Assembly (NCBI GenBank): GCA_902778165.1
Contig: CACYWQ010000003.1
Location: 1 to 64,000 of the forward strand
Direction: 5' to 3'
From: an uncultured Lachnospiraceae bacterium
Lineage (GTDB): Bacteria; Bacillota; Clostridia; Lachnospirales; Lachnospiraceae
DNA length: 64,000 nt
Positions 25,801 through 34,927 of the stretch are shown piece after piece; the stretch's first letter is position 1; each line of letters opens with the position of its first letter. The position numbers and the translations under genes were made by a program. The notes under the pieces were generated by a model that had not been told where the DNA came from, did no database searches, and saw nothing but the letters and a program-made list of their open reading frames with translations.

Positions 25801-27640
25801 CTATCTCAGCCTTGGCTGAAGTAAATCCGTAATCAGTCTTTGCTGATGCATAAGTATCATAGAAATCATCACCGATTATGGGCTCTGCGCCGGATACAAT
25901 GTCATCATTAACAAATACCGTACCCTTGGCATAACTGATATCTTCATTTGTGGGATCCTTTGTGCCGTACCATAAATTATCAGTACTGGCAAGACCTGCA
26001 GTAGTTATATCAAGATTCGTCCATGCTGCCGCATCAGCAACAGATGCTATATTCTTCTGCATAAGACATAATGCCAATTTCTTAAGGTCAGCATTATCTG
26101 CTGTTGAATAAGTAGAGTACTCCATCATTACCGGGAGATTATCATCAGCCACCTTATTAACAAGTGACATGGCAACATCCGAAGTAATAGACTGGCCCTG
26201 ATATCCGTTTCCACCACCTGCCAATACACTGCTTCCTCTAAAGTAAACAAGATCAGCCATATCAAGATAATTACCCAAAGTTTCAAGTGTAACAGGAATG
26301 ACATCTATACACATTCCCGCCTGATCTTCATCATCATCTATATCAAGTACATACTTCTTAAATAATTCGTGATTAGTAAATCCATTCGTATACTTAAATG
26401 ACTGATATACTTCTTTTGTATAATCGGCCTTGAAGAAAAAACTACCTGATGTAGTATACGAATAGGGCGAACTAATACCACTCGGCGCATAATAATATGG
26501 ATCTTTGTCTGTAGGACAGTTACTATCGGTGTATGATCCCGGTTCTCCCGGAATCTGAGAATAAGATTCACTTCTTCCATATATTCCGCCGGATGAAGTT
26601 ACACTAGTAATTTTATAAAGAGGTGATGACGATGAACTTGCATCTGTGACCGCCTTATAGACATACCTTGACAAATCAACCGTACCTATTCCGGATGCCG
26701 AGCTTCCGGAATCTATCGAATCAAACACATCCTCATCCGTATAGTTCAAAATAAGCTGATTACCATCCGTATCCGTTATAGTTCTTTTATGAAGGGTTCC
26801 ATCGTAATCATTTGAATTAACTCTAGCTACATATGTAAGATCATCCGTACCGCTATAGATAATATCTCCACCTGAGAAAGAATCATACGAATCCCTATCA
26901 AATGATGTAAAATACTGCCAGTTCCATATTCCACTGTCCGCTACTATTTCTATGGGAAGTTCATCCGTAGAAATCAAACCAAGCGTAAGTGCATAACTTC
27001 CGCTATCTGTCACGCTATAGTTCTCAGTTAAACGATACAAAGCTGTTAAGTCAGTATTAGCCTGTTCACGATCATCATCCTCAAAAGTTGAATCACCATC
27101 CGGATCATATACTGCATAATCTCCTGAACCGCCACCCGCATTATAATACTTCCATCTGGTCTCACTTGAATCATTACTGAATTCACCTCTTATTTCCATA
27201 GAGGTAAAACTATCGTCATCACCTTCGTCATAACCATCCGTCCAATCATATGCATAGCCTGCAAGGTATTCGGAGCTGAAATCAGAATACGGTGAGCGAA
27301 GTTTTGCTAATCTCTCATCTTTGGACGGCATCTCCTTAATAGATCTGCCATCTTCGATAGGTTCCTCACCGCCAACCAGGAATCCAAGTTTGGCATCACC
27401 AAGACTGGGAACAACTTCAAGAATAACAAAAGGGGAAAGGCCGGATTCGCTTCCGCCACTGTGAGAGTCTACAATATTCTCAATTCCTGCCAAGGTAGAA
27501 CGATAGGCATAGGCCTTCGTTCCGTTCATAAATACGGCAGTACCGACAACAGATGCCAACATAGTGACAGCCACTGCCGTTGATACTATTCTTTTCTTAA
27601 TTCTTGAATCCATCGGTTTTCTCACATCGTCCTCCGACAT
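22814..27640 (-). CDS. Giant DUF5057 surface protein of the pilus operon
   Basis: 1608 residues. An N-terminal basic stretch and hydrophobic segment (about residues 14-40, ending TKAYAY) form a signal peptide or anchor. Soon after, SPFVILEVVPSLGDAKLGFLVGGEEP matches the start of the DUF5057 domain. The body is Ser/Asp/Tyr-rich with alpha/beta segments such as YDLIYIGMDTALM and YAVVISDGFLNN, and PVIEVLQIVPNNGNN in the second half repeats the opening motif. Such proteins occur beside pilin genes in Lachnospiraceae. I infer an exported adhesin or pilus-tip partner. It is the last gene of the operon, 28 bp after the PilW-like gene. AAAAGG precedes the ATG. Confidence 0.75.
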   Translation of the reverse strand: MSEDDVRKPMDSRIKKRIVSTAVAVTMLASVVGTAVFMNGTKAYAYRSTLAGIENIVDSHSGGSESGLSPFVILEVVPSLGDAKLGFLVGGEEPIEDGRSIKEMPSKDERLAKLRSPYSDFSSEYLAGYAYDWTDGYDEGDDDSFTSMEIRGEFSNDSSETRWKYYNAGGGSGDYAVYDPDGDSTFEDDDREQANTDLTALYRLTENYSVTDSGSYALTLGLISTDELPIEIVADSGIWNWQYFTSFDRDSYDSFSGGDIIYSGTDDLTYVARVNSNDYDGTLHKRTITDTDGNQLILNYTDEDVFDSIDSGSSASGIGTVDLSRYVYKAVTDASSSSSPLYKITSVTSSGGIYGRSESYSQIPGEPGSYTDSNCPTDKDPYYYAPSGISSPYSYTTSGSFFFKADYTKEVYQSFKYTNGFTNHELFKKYVLDIDDDEDQAGMCIDVIPVTLETLGNYLDMADLVYFRGSSVLAGGGNGYQGQSITSDVAMSLVNKVADDNLPVMMEYSTYSTADNADLKKLALCLMQKNIASVADAAAWTNLDITTAGLASTDNLWYGTKDPTNEDISYAKGTVFVNDDIVSGAEPIIGDDFYDTYASAKTDYGFTSAKAEIENEKTVLEQADKWKDFNANISKATSIRYILNANNSRIAVKSNLRILDIEPLQSDHYSDYELKNGINERGTVWNDPVINLTRDIITEDWVKQYITTNVDGDNSSSISIKQMGTREFIGVNEDLNASYDLIYIGMDTALMNTSMSTDSGQRPKTKLDNTIYNNSSLDGLVYYHMGDDIDNYDNARDGKNGRTMTLSGNDITPDKLRELSDYIKAGYAVVISDGFLNNNNTINTTKVDTSSNMYKLINEVVLAKDDGGSYKYLNKNVQRKSTVESNEIYRDVFKRYVNISKLNIVTLKQPPSYNPDRTYLTANSDGSYSMDFEVKLTNDSVVDVSSTTYDCKLYLDADADGKFEKGESLGGLNINNGSEVESDGVFHLKAGREYTITRLVPDDYVGFLSWKLTFIQNEKETSDSSSDANSIRSAISGFSAVPPVKGNKPVIEVLQIVPNNGNNLDLKSQYIQQLCNQVDDFDINVTQVTVQNFMLKYRLPNDGNLKSYYEFLCNYDMVVMGFIDVYDFVNPRINSNSSDNGYDLSQSMATWAKGQSKWINRREVYTDAALAIRQYALSGRSILFTHDLSSFTEVEDTHDTNSPAWGYYANIYWRDIQGMDRFGELKGTLNNKTYYNDSDDVLPNYESKYDYAKRKGRDISETKAFTDANIFRFGSPSKGIGGTTRDATRTYNGNTINETVTAINEGQITQYPYLITTGTGGLDANSSFGVSGTHSQYFQLNLDTDSTDENDNDDVVVWYVISNNDPDSYSDNSNHRFYRAYHNDARNNYYIFNKGNVTYTGAGHSPVTAEEESKLFVNTLVAAYNSGLHAPKVVFKENPWEQSATIKSSYVPYDPELMATDVSATTGGFLDDKLTVNFKTLNNNFKTSQDKLYAEYYCELPSSAGASFAYNGRYFKKITPTSFNIVDASGALTPASSSELLNYRIYQATFDLGELTVSSAGKLNNDNVAVYVRVGIEPLDASASLSVLPATESMSGLDIYATRLFDLE

Positions 27641-27668
27641 TCTACCTTTTGACTATCATCCTTATGCT

Positions 27669-30206
27669 TTATTGATTCTCATATTCCTGAACTGCTGTAT
27701 AATCGAAATAGTTATGCTTTTCTCCATTTCCACCATAATTTACAGCTCTAACCGAATTACCTTCATTATCTATGGCTATGCACGTATACCTTACTGCAGT
27801 TGGGAAAGTGCTATACAACGAAGTATTGACCTTCCAGTTATATGGCCTCATTCTAAGATATACGTATAATTTATTGTCTTTATTCAATTTAAATCCCGTG
27901 TCAAACGCAGCTACCGGTTCACTTATATACTCCGTGTAATCGCCCGCAGTAATATAGGGTTCCAGAACACTAACATTATTCTGACCATTTCTTGAATAGG
28001 TTTTAGCTATTCCTTCATAATTTACATTCCCGGACCAGCCTATCTTAAATATGCTCGAATAATTAAATGTCGTTACGGTTAAGCCTGTGAACTCCGGTAA
28101 ATACAACTTATAGTAATCGGACTTCTTAGGCATCTGGGCATTATTCTGTCCATCGTATGACTTATATTCCCAATAAGTGTTTTTATCATAATCCCTAATT
28201 GTGCTGTTCCAAGGTCCGGGATATCCGAGTTTAACCGTTGTATCCGTGTTAAAGTACGCATCTGTACGCGGTCCCTTGTTCCTATCATCATCCTTGTAGA
28301 ATGTAGCACCCGGCGCCGGTTTAAGTACGAATTCAACCGGCTTAATCGTAACGGTTTTCTTCGCAACATAAGCACTATTCTTACTGCTTGTAAGAATATC
28401 CGTAGGATTATTCGCATCCGTAGGAAGCTTATAATATTTAGCATTACCCTCATTACTGTCCTTAGAGAGTTTAACTCTTAATCTGACCTCCAGAGTAAAT
28501 GTTGCATCCCAATCAATGTATGACTCCAAATGCACAAGCGCAATACGGCTGGTCATATAGGTCTTTAGACTGGTTTTCTTTTCTGATGTATTATCCTTAT
28601 TTACTATATAGACATTCTTATATGAATCCGTATTAAATGCCTTACGCTTGGTGTCACCCCAACCTTTAACAGGAGCCACTTCCCACTCATACCAGTAGAA
28701 GTACATATTATCCTGACCGTTCTGTTTGTATGTGGGTACACCGTCACTCCACTGAACAGATACTACATTATCATCGGCTCTGTTATAAGTATCCGCAGTA
28801 TATAATGCAGGCTTGGTAAATGAATCAACATCAGGGAAATTCATTTCAGCCACTGTAATCATTATGTACTCTTCTACGGATTTACCATCTTTATCTTTCT
28901 GCAACACCTCAACCTTTATCGCATAGGTCTTGCCTACCATCGATTCAACCGCAAGGAACTTACCGTCAATATTCTCTGTCTCGATAAAACCGGCTCCCTT
29001 AGGTATGTCTGCAAGAGTAGCCTTATCAGCATTGTAAACCGTATATTTTATCCTTGAGAACACATCTGTTCCGGTAAGAGGATTGACCATCTGACCGGCA
29101 CTGTTCTTAACCTTATCAGTATACCTGATACTATGCTCCAACTTATATGTTCTCTGTCTGTTCTCAATATCATCTTCTGCTGTATAAGTAGATGTAATCC
29201 TGGTAGGATATATACCTCCCGTAGTTACACTTATCCTAACACGGGCTATCTTGGTTGGATCTTCATTACTTATAGCCTTAAGAATAAATGACGAACCATT
29301 AATGAAATCATTAGGAGTTTTGCCGCTCTTATTCTTAACCGTTATCATTCCGGAAGCCGTATCCAGAATGATATATTCCTCATATCCGTCCTTAACTGTT
29401 GATGCATCTATCTCCCAAGTCACCGATTCATCTATTGAGGTATCAACATAACTCTTCTTGTTAACAACCGCATCATAATCCGCACTTGTTGTATTACCTG
29501 ACATCTTAATAGAATCAGTCTTGGACGTAAGCGCCTTACCGTCTCTGTATACTACAATTCCGGCAATCTTACTTCCGCTCATTGACGAATTCTCTTCATA
29601 CAATTCGCTGAGTTCGGTATCACTGTCAATCAGTTCAATATTGTTACGTAAGGTAATCTCAGGATGAACATCTATTTCCTTATCACCCACCTTAAATGTA
29701 ATATCAACAGTCACCTTACCCTTGCCTATATCGGTAAGAATCACACCGAATTCTGTTACACTGTCTGATAGTTCATCACCGTCGGAATCACCCATTGCCG
29801 GTATGTCAGACACCTTACTTACAGGCAATGTTCCATCATCGGCATATGCATAACTTATAGTCTTAATTCTAAGAATACCCGACTCACCCGCCGTAGCATT
29901 GGGAATAAACCTGATTTGAGTTACTTCTACCGTTTCTTTACCGAAATCATTTATACCATCTCCAAGCACCGTAAGAGTCTTGGTACTGTCATCGAATCCG
30001 ATACCTTTACTTGTTCCAAGCACAATATCACGCAGACGGTTAACAACCACCTGCTGCTCATACTGCAATTTAACATTCTTGTTGGCAAGGCTGTAACTGC
30101 GTGAACTAAAAGACATGAATCCTGCAATTGCAAGACCCACTATCGCAAATATAGCTATTGCAATAATTAATTCAATTAATGAAAGACCTTTGTTATTTCT
30201 CTTCAT
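27669..30206 (-). CDS. Large PilW-like prepilin (845 residues)
   Basis: The N-terminus MKRNNKGLSLIELIIAIAIF is a prepilin peptidase site (G/LSLIE) with a hydrophobic helix to about residue 30. The conserved Glu at +5 is present. The globular part is about 800 residues, far larger than ordinary pilins, and Thr/Lys/Asp-rich with beta-type repeats. Its position after a GspH-like pilin fits a PilW/GspJ-type minor pilin. The large ectodomain would sit at the fibre tip; an adhesive role is an inference. The ATG has AAGGA upstream. It is cleaved by PilD in the same operon. Confidence 0.8.
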   Translation of the reverse strand: MKRNNKGLSLIELIIAIAIFAIVGLAIAGFMSFSSRSYSLANKNVKLQYEQQVVVNRLRDIVLGTSKGIGFDDSTKTLTVLGDGINDFGKETVEVTQIRFIPNATAGESGILRIKTISYAYADDGTLPVSKVSDIPAMGDSDGDELSDSVTEFGVILTDIGKGKVTVDITFKVGDKEIDVHPEITLRNNIELIDSDTELSELYEENSSMSGSKIAGIVVYRDGKALTSKTDSIKMSGNTTSADYDAVVNKKSYVDTSIDESVTWEIDASTVKDGYEEYIILDTASGMITVKNKSGKTPNDFINGSSFILKAISNEDPTKIARVRISVTTGGIYPTRITSTYTAEDDIENRQRTYKLEHSIRYTDKVKNSAGQMVNPLTGTDVFSRIKYTVYNADKATLADIPKGAGFIETENIDGKFLAVESMVGKTYAIKVEVLQKDKDGKSVEEYIMITVAEMNFPDVDSFTKPALYTADTYNRADDNVVSVQWSDGVPTYKQNGQDNMYFYWYEWEVAPVKGWGDTKRKAFNTDSYKNVYIVNKDNTSEKKTSLKTYMTSRIALVHLESYIDWDATFTLEVRLRVKLSKDSNEGNAKYYKLPTDANNPTDILTSSKNSAYVAKKTVTIKPVEFVLKPAPGATFYKDDDRNKGPRTDAYFNTDTTVKLGYPGPWNSTIRDYDKNTYWEYKSYDGQNNAQMPKKSDYYKLYLPEFTGLTVTTFNYSSIFKIGWSGNVNYEGIAKTYSRNGQNNVSVLEPYITAGDYTEYISEPVAAFDTGFKLNKDNKLYVYLRMRPYNWKVNTSLYSTFPTAVRYTCIAIDNEGNSVRAVNYGGNGEKHNYFDYTAVQEYENQ

Positions 30207-30246
30207 TACAATCCTTATCTTTTGAGGTCACTCATCTGTAACTGTA

Positions 30247-30894
30247 TCACTTCATAACATGTCTGCCTGTTGAAGCAGTTATTTCTATTTCGTATGTCTT
30301 AAGTCCACACTTAAACTGCAAATCCACATTATTACTTACATCAACTGCCGTACCGTTCACCATATAATTCTTTAGTTTACCGGTACTCCTGTCGAATTCT
30401 ATCTCTATACTGTTACCGTTGCTTGAGTCTATTATCGTCTTCTTGGCATCATCACCATCAGGAACAATAGTATACTCCACCTTTCCTGAGGATAATCTGG
30501 TATATTCAACATCCGTATAACTTACCTTAATCGTTGATTCATTCTGCACAGTAGCAATTTTCTTAACGGCATAGAAACCATCCTTGTCACATCCTGCCTG
30601 GGCTGCTGCACTCTTTGTGCCAAATTCGGATACAATATCTATATATCTAATCTCCATCGATTCGCTGGCTCTTGACATAGCGCCTGTCTTGATATCATTA
30701 AGCTGACTTTCAACCTTCTTGGCTGCCTGTCTTGCCTCTGCTCCGAATAACATATTAAGAGAATAACCTACGATACCAATTAGCACCGTCATTATGGCGA
30801 TAACCACAATTAATTCAACCAACGACATGCCCCTGTTATCTCTGCAAGAATTACGAATATTCAGTTTGGTTACAATTCCCGTATTCTCTCTCAC
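30247..30894 (-). CDS. GspH/FimT-like minor prepilin
   Basis: 215 residues. The start is a GTG with GGAG upstream. The leader is long (about 23 residues: basic, Asn-rich) before the cleavage site RGMSLVELIVVIAIMTVLIG (about 22-41). The ectodomain is beta-rich with one Cys pair (AGCDKDG and FKCGLKTYEI). Size and order suggest a GspH/FimT minor pilin that primes fibre assembly. It lies between the PilX-like and PilW-like genes with gaps of 23 and 40 bp. Confidence 0.78.
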   Translation of the reverse strand: MRENTGIVTKLNIRNSCRDNRGMSLVELIVVIAIMTVLIGIVGYSLNMLFGAEARQAAKKVESQLNDIKTGAMSRASESMEIRYIDIVSEFGTKSAAAQAGCDKDGFYAVKKIATVQNESTIKVSYTDVEYTRLSSGKVEYTIVPDGDDAKKTIIDSSNGNSIEIEFDRSTGKLKNYMVNGTAVDVSNNVDLQFKCGLKTYEIEITASTGRHVMK

Positions 30895-30917
30895 CTAGAC
30901 TCCGTGACTTATTTATA

Positions 30918-33503
30918 TCAGTCAATACTTACGTTCTTAGACCAGTTCTCATATGTTACAAGGCTTGCTGTTGTTACAGTCTCATTAGTACTGCTCTTAA
31001 GTGCCTTCTTATACTCCACATCGTCACTTTCTCTGAATACATCACTTACGGTGTATACTTCATCAGAAGAGACAAGACTGAGTACATTCTCCACATTCTC
31101 AGGATCCGAAACTACAGTCATCTCGCCGTTTTCTGCCTCTATTATTCCCTTGGCAATAATCGTACCCTTAAAGTTGGCCTGAACCGTCTCACCACTTTCA
31201 AGTTTGAAGTTCTCTTTACCGGAAGTATTTAACTTGACACCACAATTAGCCACTATCAAATAAGTGGTTCCCGCCGATACGCTTACAGACTGAACATGAT
31301 CAACATCCGAGTTGTAGATAAAAACAGCCTTACATTTACCGTCTGCAGAGGCGAAGTCTTCTCCCGACTCAGCAAGTTCTTTAAGAACATCCTCATTAAC
31401 AAGATTCTTAAATACCGTATAATAGTTTTCGTTACCGGTCTCCGCAGAATATCCGTCAGAATTCTGCTCCTTAATCTTCATCGAATTGGTCTCAGAGTCA
31501 TATTCCGGGAATCCGTTACGAACCTTATCACTTGAGGCTTCTGCAGACAGACTGTCATAGTCTGAAGTAAGTTTAGAACAGTATGCCTTGAAATTGTTCG
31601 TATAAGTCTTATTGGCAATATCAAATGATTCAGAAATAGTCGACCCCGCCTCAGGTGTACGAACAGCCGTATTGATATTGTATCCCACGATCTTACTTCC
31701 TGATACAGACTCTGCCGCCATATCGAGCATAAGGGTGGTCATTCCGCCTTCATTAAGCGTAAGAGCAGATAAATAATTACTCATATATCTGTCTACAGCA
31801 TCCTGATTAACGCCGTAATATGTTCTAAAATACAGGTTGGCAGCCGCCTCATCTTTAAATGTCATATAATAGTAAACAAGTCTGCTACTTCCATCTGCGG
31901 TCTTCATAAAGACCTTCTCAACCTTCGGGCGACCTGTTTCAATATCCGTTGCCACAAAATCATCAAGTGTATAGCTTCCACCGTTGGCATTAAGCTTACT
32001 TAATCTCTTATTGCCTGCAACTTCGACATATCTTCCGTCACCGTTACCATTGACGCTGTTCATCATCACATTATACTGCTCAAGAGTAAGCGGATTCCTT
32101 CCATACATCGATTCCCCTACTCCGCCTTCATCATCAAGTTCCACACCTATACAATCACCCGGTACAAGATACATTAGCTGATTACTCTTAACGGCTATAG
32201 CCTCACCAGTATATACATTACTTGCATTGGCATCTTTCTCAGAATTGGAATTTGCAGATACTCTTCCGACTTTACCCTTTGTATCCGTCGTACCTATATA
32301 AGCTCGTCCGGCAAGAGACAACTTGTTGATATATCTAAGATCTAACGTAGTATTAACGCCATTAACAAGGATTGCGCTACTATCATCCGATGAGGTAAGA
32401 GAATTACCGTATCCTGTATAATATCCCTTAATTGTGACATTATTATCTCTACCTTTGATATTAAAATCATCATACATATAAGTATATCCGGCCAAAGACG
32501 TATTACTGCTCTGTGTCATCAGATCCTTAGCCCATAATACCGAATTGGCATTTGTCTCAAGTCCACCGTTTACAACGTTATAATCTGTGGCAACTATATG
32601 CAAATCATCACCGTTATTATACTTACCGTATTTATGCCTATATCCGCTTATATCAACGGCATAAGCATAAGTATCGCCGTATATTGACGTCAAATGAGCA
32701 TTACCCTTGGATACACCAGGATTCTCCTGAACAAGTGCCGTATCCGTGATAAATGTATATGTAGATATTTGAGGGATATCTGTCGATGAGAATACAAATC
32801 CCGGATATCCGAGTCTGATATCCGTCTTAATTGCAGATACGAAGCCGTTGGTATCCTTGTAATATACCGTCAGATTCTCAAGCACGATTCCGTCCTTATC
32901 ATATGTAGTCATAGTGCCATAGTAATTACCGTCACCATTGATATTATTTACATTACCGCCTATATCTGCACGTAAGAATGCACCGAATGATGTTTTCTCA
33001 TCTCCGTAATGCCACTTGGTAGTATTCTTTAATAATCCCATCAATCCCACATTGGCATTAGACATTACTCTTCCGTCAGTATCTATTCCTGCACCAGATG
33101 AAGCCTGAACAACATATGTTTTATGTTCCGGATCAGCACCAAGTTTCTCCCATAGATACTGATAATACTTTTTCTTAACAAGATCGTTCTTTTCAGCTGG
33201 TGTAAGATCTGATGAGGAATAGTTTGTTACAACATCGGTATATGCTGCACTTAATCCATCAGATACAATCTGCTGCAGTCCGACATTAATCTCATCCACA
33301 ACCTGCTCTGCCGAATAAAAACTGTTCTTGGCATATACGTTGACACTCTTCATTTTGAAGTTAACTACAGATGCCAACATAATGATACTGACTAGTATTG
33401 CAACAAAACCAACAGCCACTATGACCGTAACTATCGACATACCTTTGTTGTCATTTAATGTCCTGTGTAATTGTCTGCTAAGTCTCTTATGCCAACTTCT
33501 CAT
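30918..33503 (-). CDS. PilX-like large prepilin-type protein (861 residues)
   Basis: Start at ATG 33503 is chosen for its AGGTGAG site. After a basic leader (RSWHKRLSRQLHRTL) the motif NKGMSIVTVIVAVGFVAILV (about residues 20-39) is a prepilin-like segment; position +5 after the Gly is Val rather than Glu. PilX/GspK minor pilins often lack Glu5, and this fits that class. The roughly 800-residue ectodomain contains several Gly/Asp-rich stretches and a late beta region (AGTTYLIVANCGVKL). It probably sits at the fibre tip. Confidence 0.72.
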   Translation of the reverse strand: MRSWHKRLSRQLHRTLNDNKGMSIVTVIVAVGFVAILVSIIMLASVVNFKMKSVNVYAKNSFYSAEQVVDEINVGLQQIVSDGLSAAYTDVVTNYSSSDLTPAEKNDLVKKKYYQYLWEKLGADPEHKTYVVQASSGAGIDTDGRVMSNANVGLMGLLKNTTKWHYGDEKTSFGAFLRADIGGNVNNINGDGNYYGTMTTYDKDGIVLENLTVYYKDTNGFVSAIKTDIRLGYPGFVFSSTDIPQISTYTFITDTALVQENPGVSKGNAHLTSIYGDTYAYAVDISGYRHKYGKYNNGDDLHIVATDYNVVNGGLETNANSVLWAKDLMTQSSNTSLAGYTYMYDDFNIKGRDNNVTIKGYYTGYGNSLTSSDDSSAILVNGVNTTLDLRYINKLSLAGRAYIGTTDTKGKVGRVSANSNSEKDANASNVYTGEAIAVKSNQLMYLVPGDCIGVELDDEGGVGESMYGRNPLTLEQYNVMMNSVNGNGDGRYVEVAGNKRLSKLNANGGSYTLDDFVATDIETGRPKVEKVFMKTADGSSRLVYYYMTFKDEAAANLYFRTYYGVNQDAVDRYMSNYLSALTLNEGGMTTLMLDMAAESVSGSKIVGYNINTAVRTPEAGSTISESFDIANKTYTNNFKAYCSKLTSDYDSLSAEASSDKVRNGFPEYDSETNSMKIKEQNSDGYSAETGNENYYTVFKNLVNEDVLKELAESGEDFASADGKCKAVFIYNSDVDHVQSVSVSAGTTYLIVANCGVKLNTSGKENFKLESGETVQANFKGTIIAKGIIEAENGEMTVVSDPENVENVLSLVSSDEVYTVSDVFRESDDVEYKKALKSSTNETVTTASLVTYENWSKNVSID

Positions 33504-33526
33504 TGTCTCACCTGTATGGCATTTGC

Positions 33527-34927
33527 CTATTCGGTAATCGTTCCGTTTAGTGTAACTGAAACCGGCCACTCATCTGCACCAGTCTTAGTTACGGTCACGC
33601 TGACCTTGTATATCTTATCTTCTATTTTTGATGTATCCAGATACTTACCATCAACATCCCGTGTATTAAGCTTCTTTGTTATATCTTCGTTCTCAAATGA
33701 GCCCTTCTTATTCTTAAGACGCGTAAATACCGCATGATTAAATTTATCAAGACTTCCTTCAGGATCCTGGAATTTGGTTCCCAGAGTAACGTAACACTGT
33801 ATCGGAACAACCGCCGTTCCTTTTTTGTAGTAATCTTCAATCTTGGGATCATGAAGATTGGTATACAGAGTAATCGGTTCCTCTCCGTTTGCAAGCGGAT
33901 CTTCATAAATATGCAGATTAAGACTACCCGTAGAAGCCTTTCTGTAATTCTCCCACTGACCTCCATGAGTACTTACATCCTGTGCCACAACATAGAGATT
34001 TGTCTCTATTGAATCTCTATTATGAACTATGATTATATCGCCACTATCCTTAGCATTGACATATCTTGGATTATATAGCACAAATACTGAATTTAGCTTA
34101 ACTCCACTGGTTGCATTGTTGAAGATCTTACGGCTTACTATCTTCTGTGTTTCTTGTTCTTTATCAATAAGATCGGCACTATTGTCAGGTAATCTGTTAT
34201 TATCAAGATAATAACTAACCGTTGCCTTGACCTCTACTTGATCTATAACATTACCGTCAGCATCAGTAGTCTCACCCTTCTTTTCAATGTCTATTCTTAT
34301 TTCTCTCTTAAGTTCGTTCTTAAGCTTCAATTCAGCAGCGGCTACTTCTGAGTCATTTGCAGAAGAATGATACTGCTTATACAAAGTTACATACTTCTTA
34401 TATGCTTGTCTGTCAATCTCCTCCGTGTTTGTATATATCGCCGCACTCTCACTACTCATTACATCAAAATCCGACATATTTACACTGTTAATGTTCGGAT
34501 AATACGAAGGATCTATAACTAACTCTGCAGAGTACTTACCGTCCTTTAATGCAGCATTTAAATCTTTACCGTAAGTCGAATCTTCTGCTGTAATCGAATA
34601 CTTATAAGCCACACCTGTAGGATAAACACCCGTTTCATCGGGACATCCGCCGTTAACCATAGTCGGAGTTCCATATTTATCGGATATCTCATCAATAGTA
34701 AGATTTTTTACATCCTCCATAATATTCTCGGCAGCATTTGTTGCCATCATCTTATATTTGGCTTTGGCCGATGTCTGTGCGGTTGATGAGAATGCATGCA
34801 GAAGGGGTATTGCCACAATTGCCATAATGACAACCGCAATCAATACCTCTACTAAGGTAAAACCTCTATCGCAAGATAAATGCTTGTATTCAGTTAGAGC
34901 TGTATCTCTATTTTCTACTTTCCGCAT
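33527..34927 (-). CDS. PilV-like minor prepilin (466 residues)
   Basis: The leader is about 22 residues, followed by the canonical site CDRGFTLVEVLIAVVIMAIV with Glu at +5. The N-terminal helix runs into AFSSTAQTSAKAKYKMMATNAAENIMEDVKN, typical of PilV/GspI. The ectodomain is much larger than standard PilV. The start codon overlaps the last 13 bases of the pilO-like gene, so translation is coupled. It is processed by PilD and probably part of the tip complex. Confidence 0.78.
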   Translation of the reverse strand: MRKVENRDTALTEYKHLSCDRGFTLVEVLIAVVIMAIVAIPLLHAFSSTAQTSAKAKYKMMATNAAENIMEDVKNLTIDEISDKYGTPTMVNGGCPDETGVYPTGVAYKYSITAEDSTYGKDLNAALKDGKYSAELVIDPSYYPNINSVNMSDFDVMSSESAAIYTNTEEIDRQAYKKYVTLYKQYHSSANDSEVAAAELKLKNELKREIRIDIEKKGETTDADGNVIDQVEVKATVSYYLDNNRLPDNSADLIDKEQETQKIVSRKIFNNATSGVKLNSVFVLYNPRYVNAKDSGDIIIVHNRDSIETNLYVVAQDVSTHGGQWENYRKASTGSLNLHIYEDPLANGEEPITLYTNLHDPKIEDYYKKGTAVVPIQCYVTLGTKFQDPEGSLDKFNHAVFTRLKNKKGSFENEDITKKLNTRDVDGKYLDTSKIEDKIYKVSVTVTKTGADEWPVSVTLNGTITE

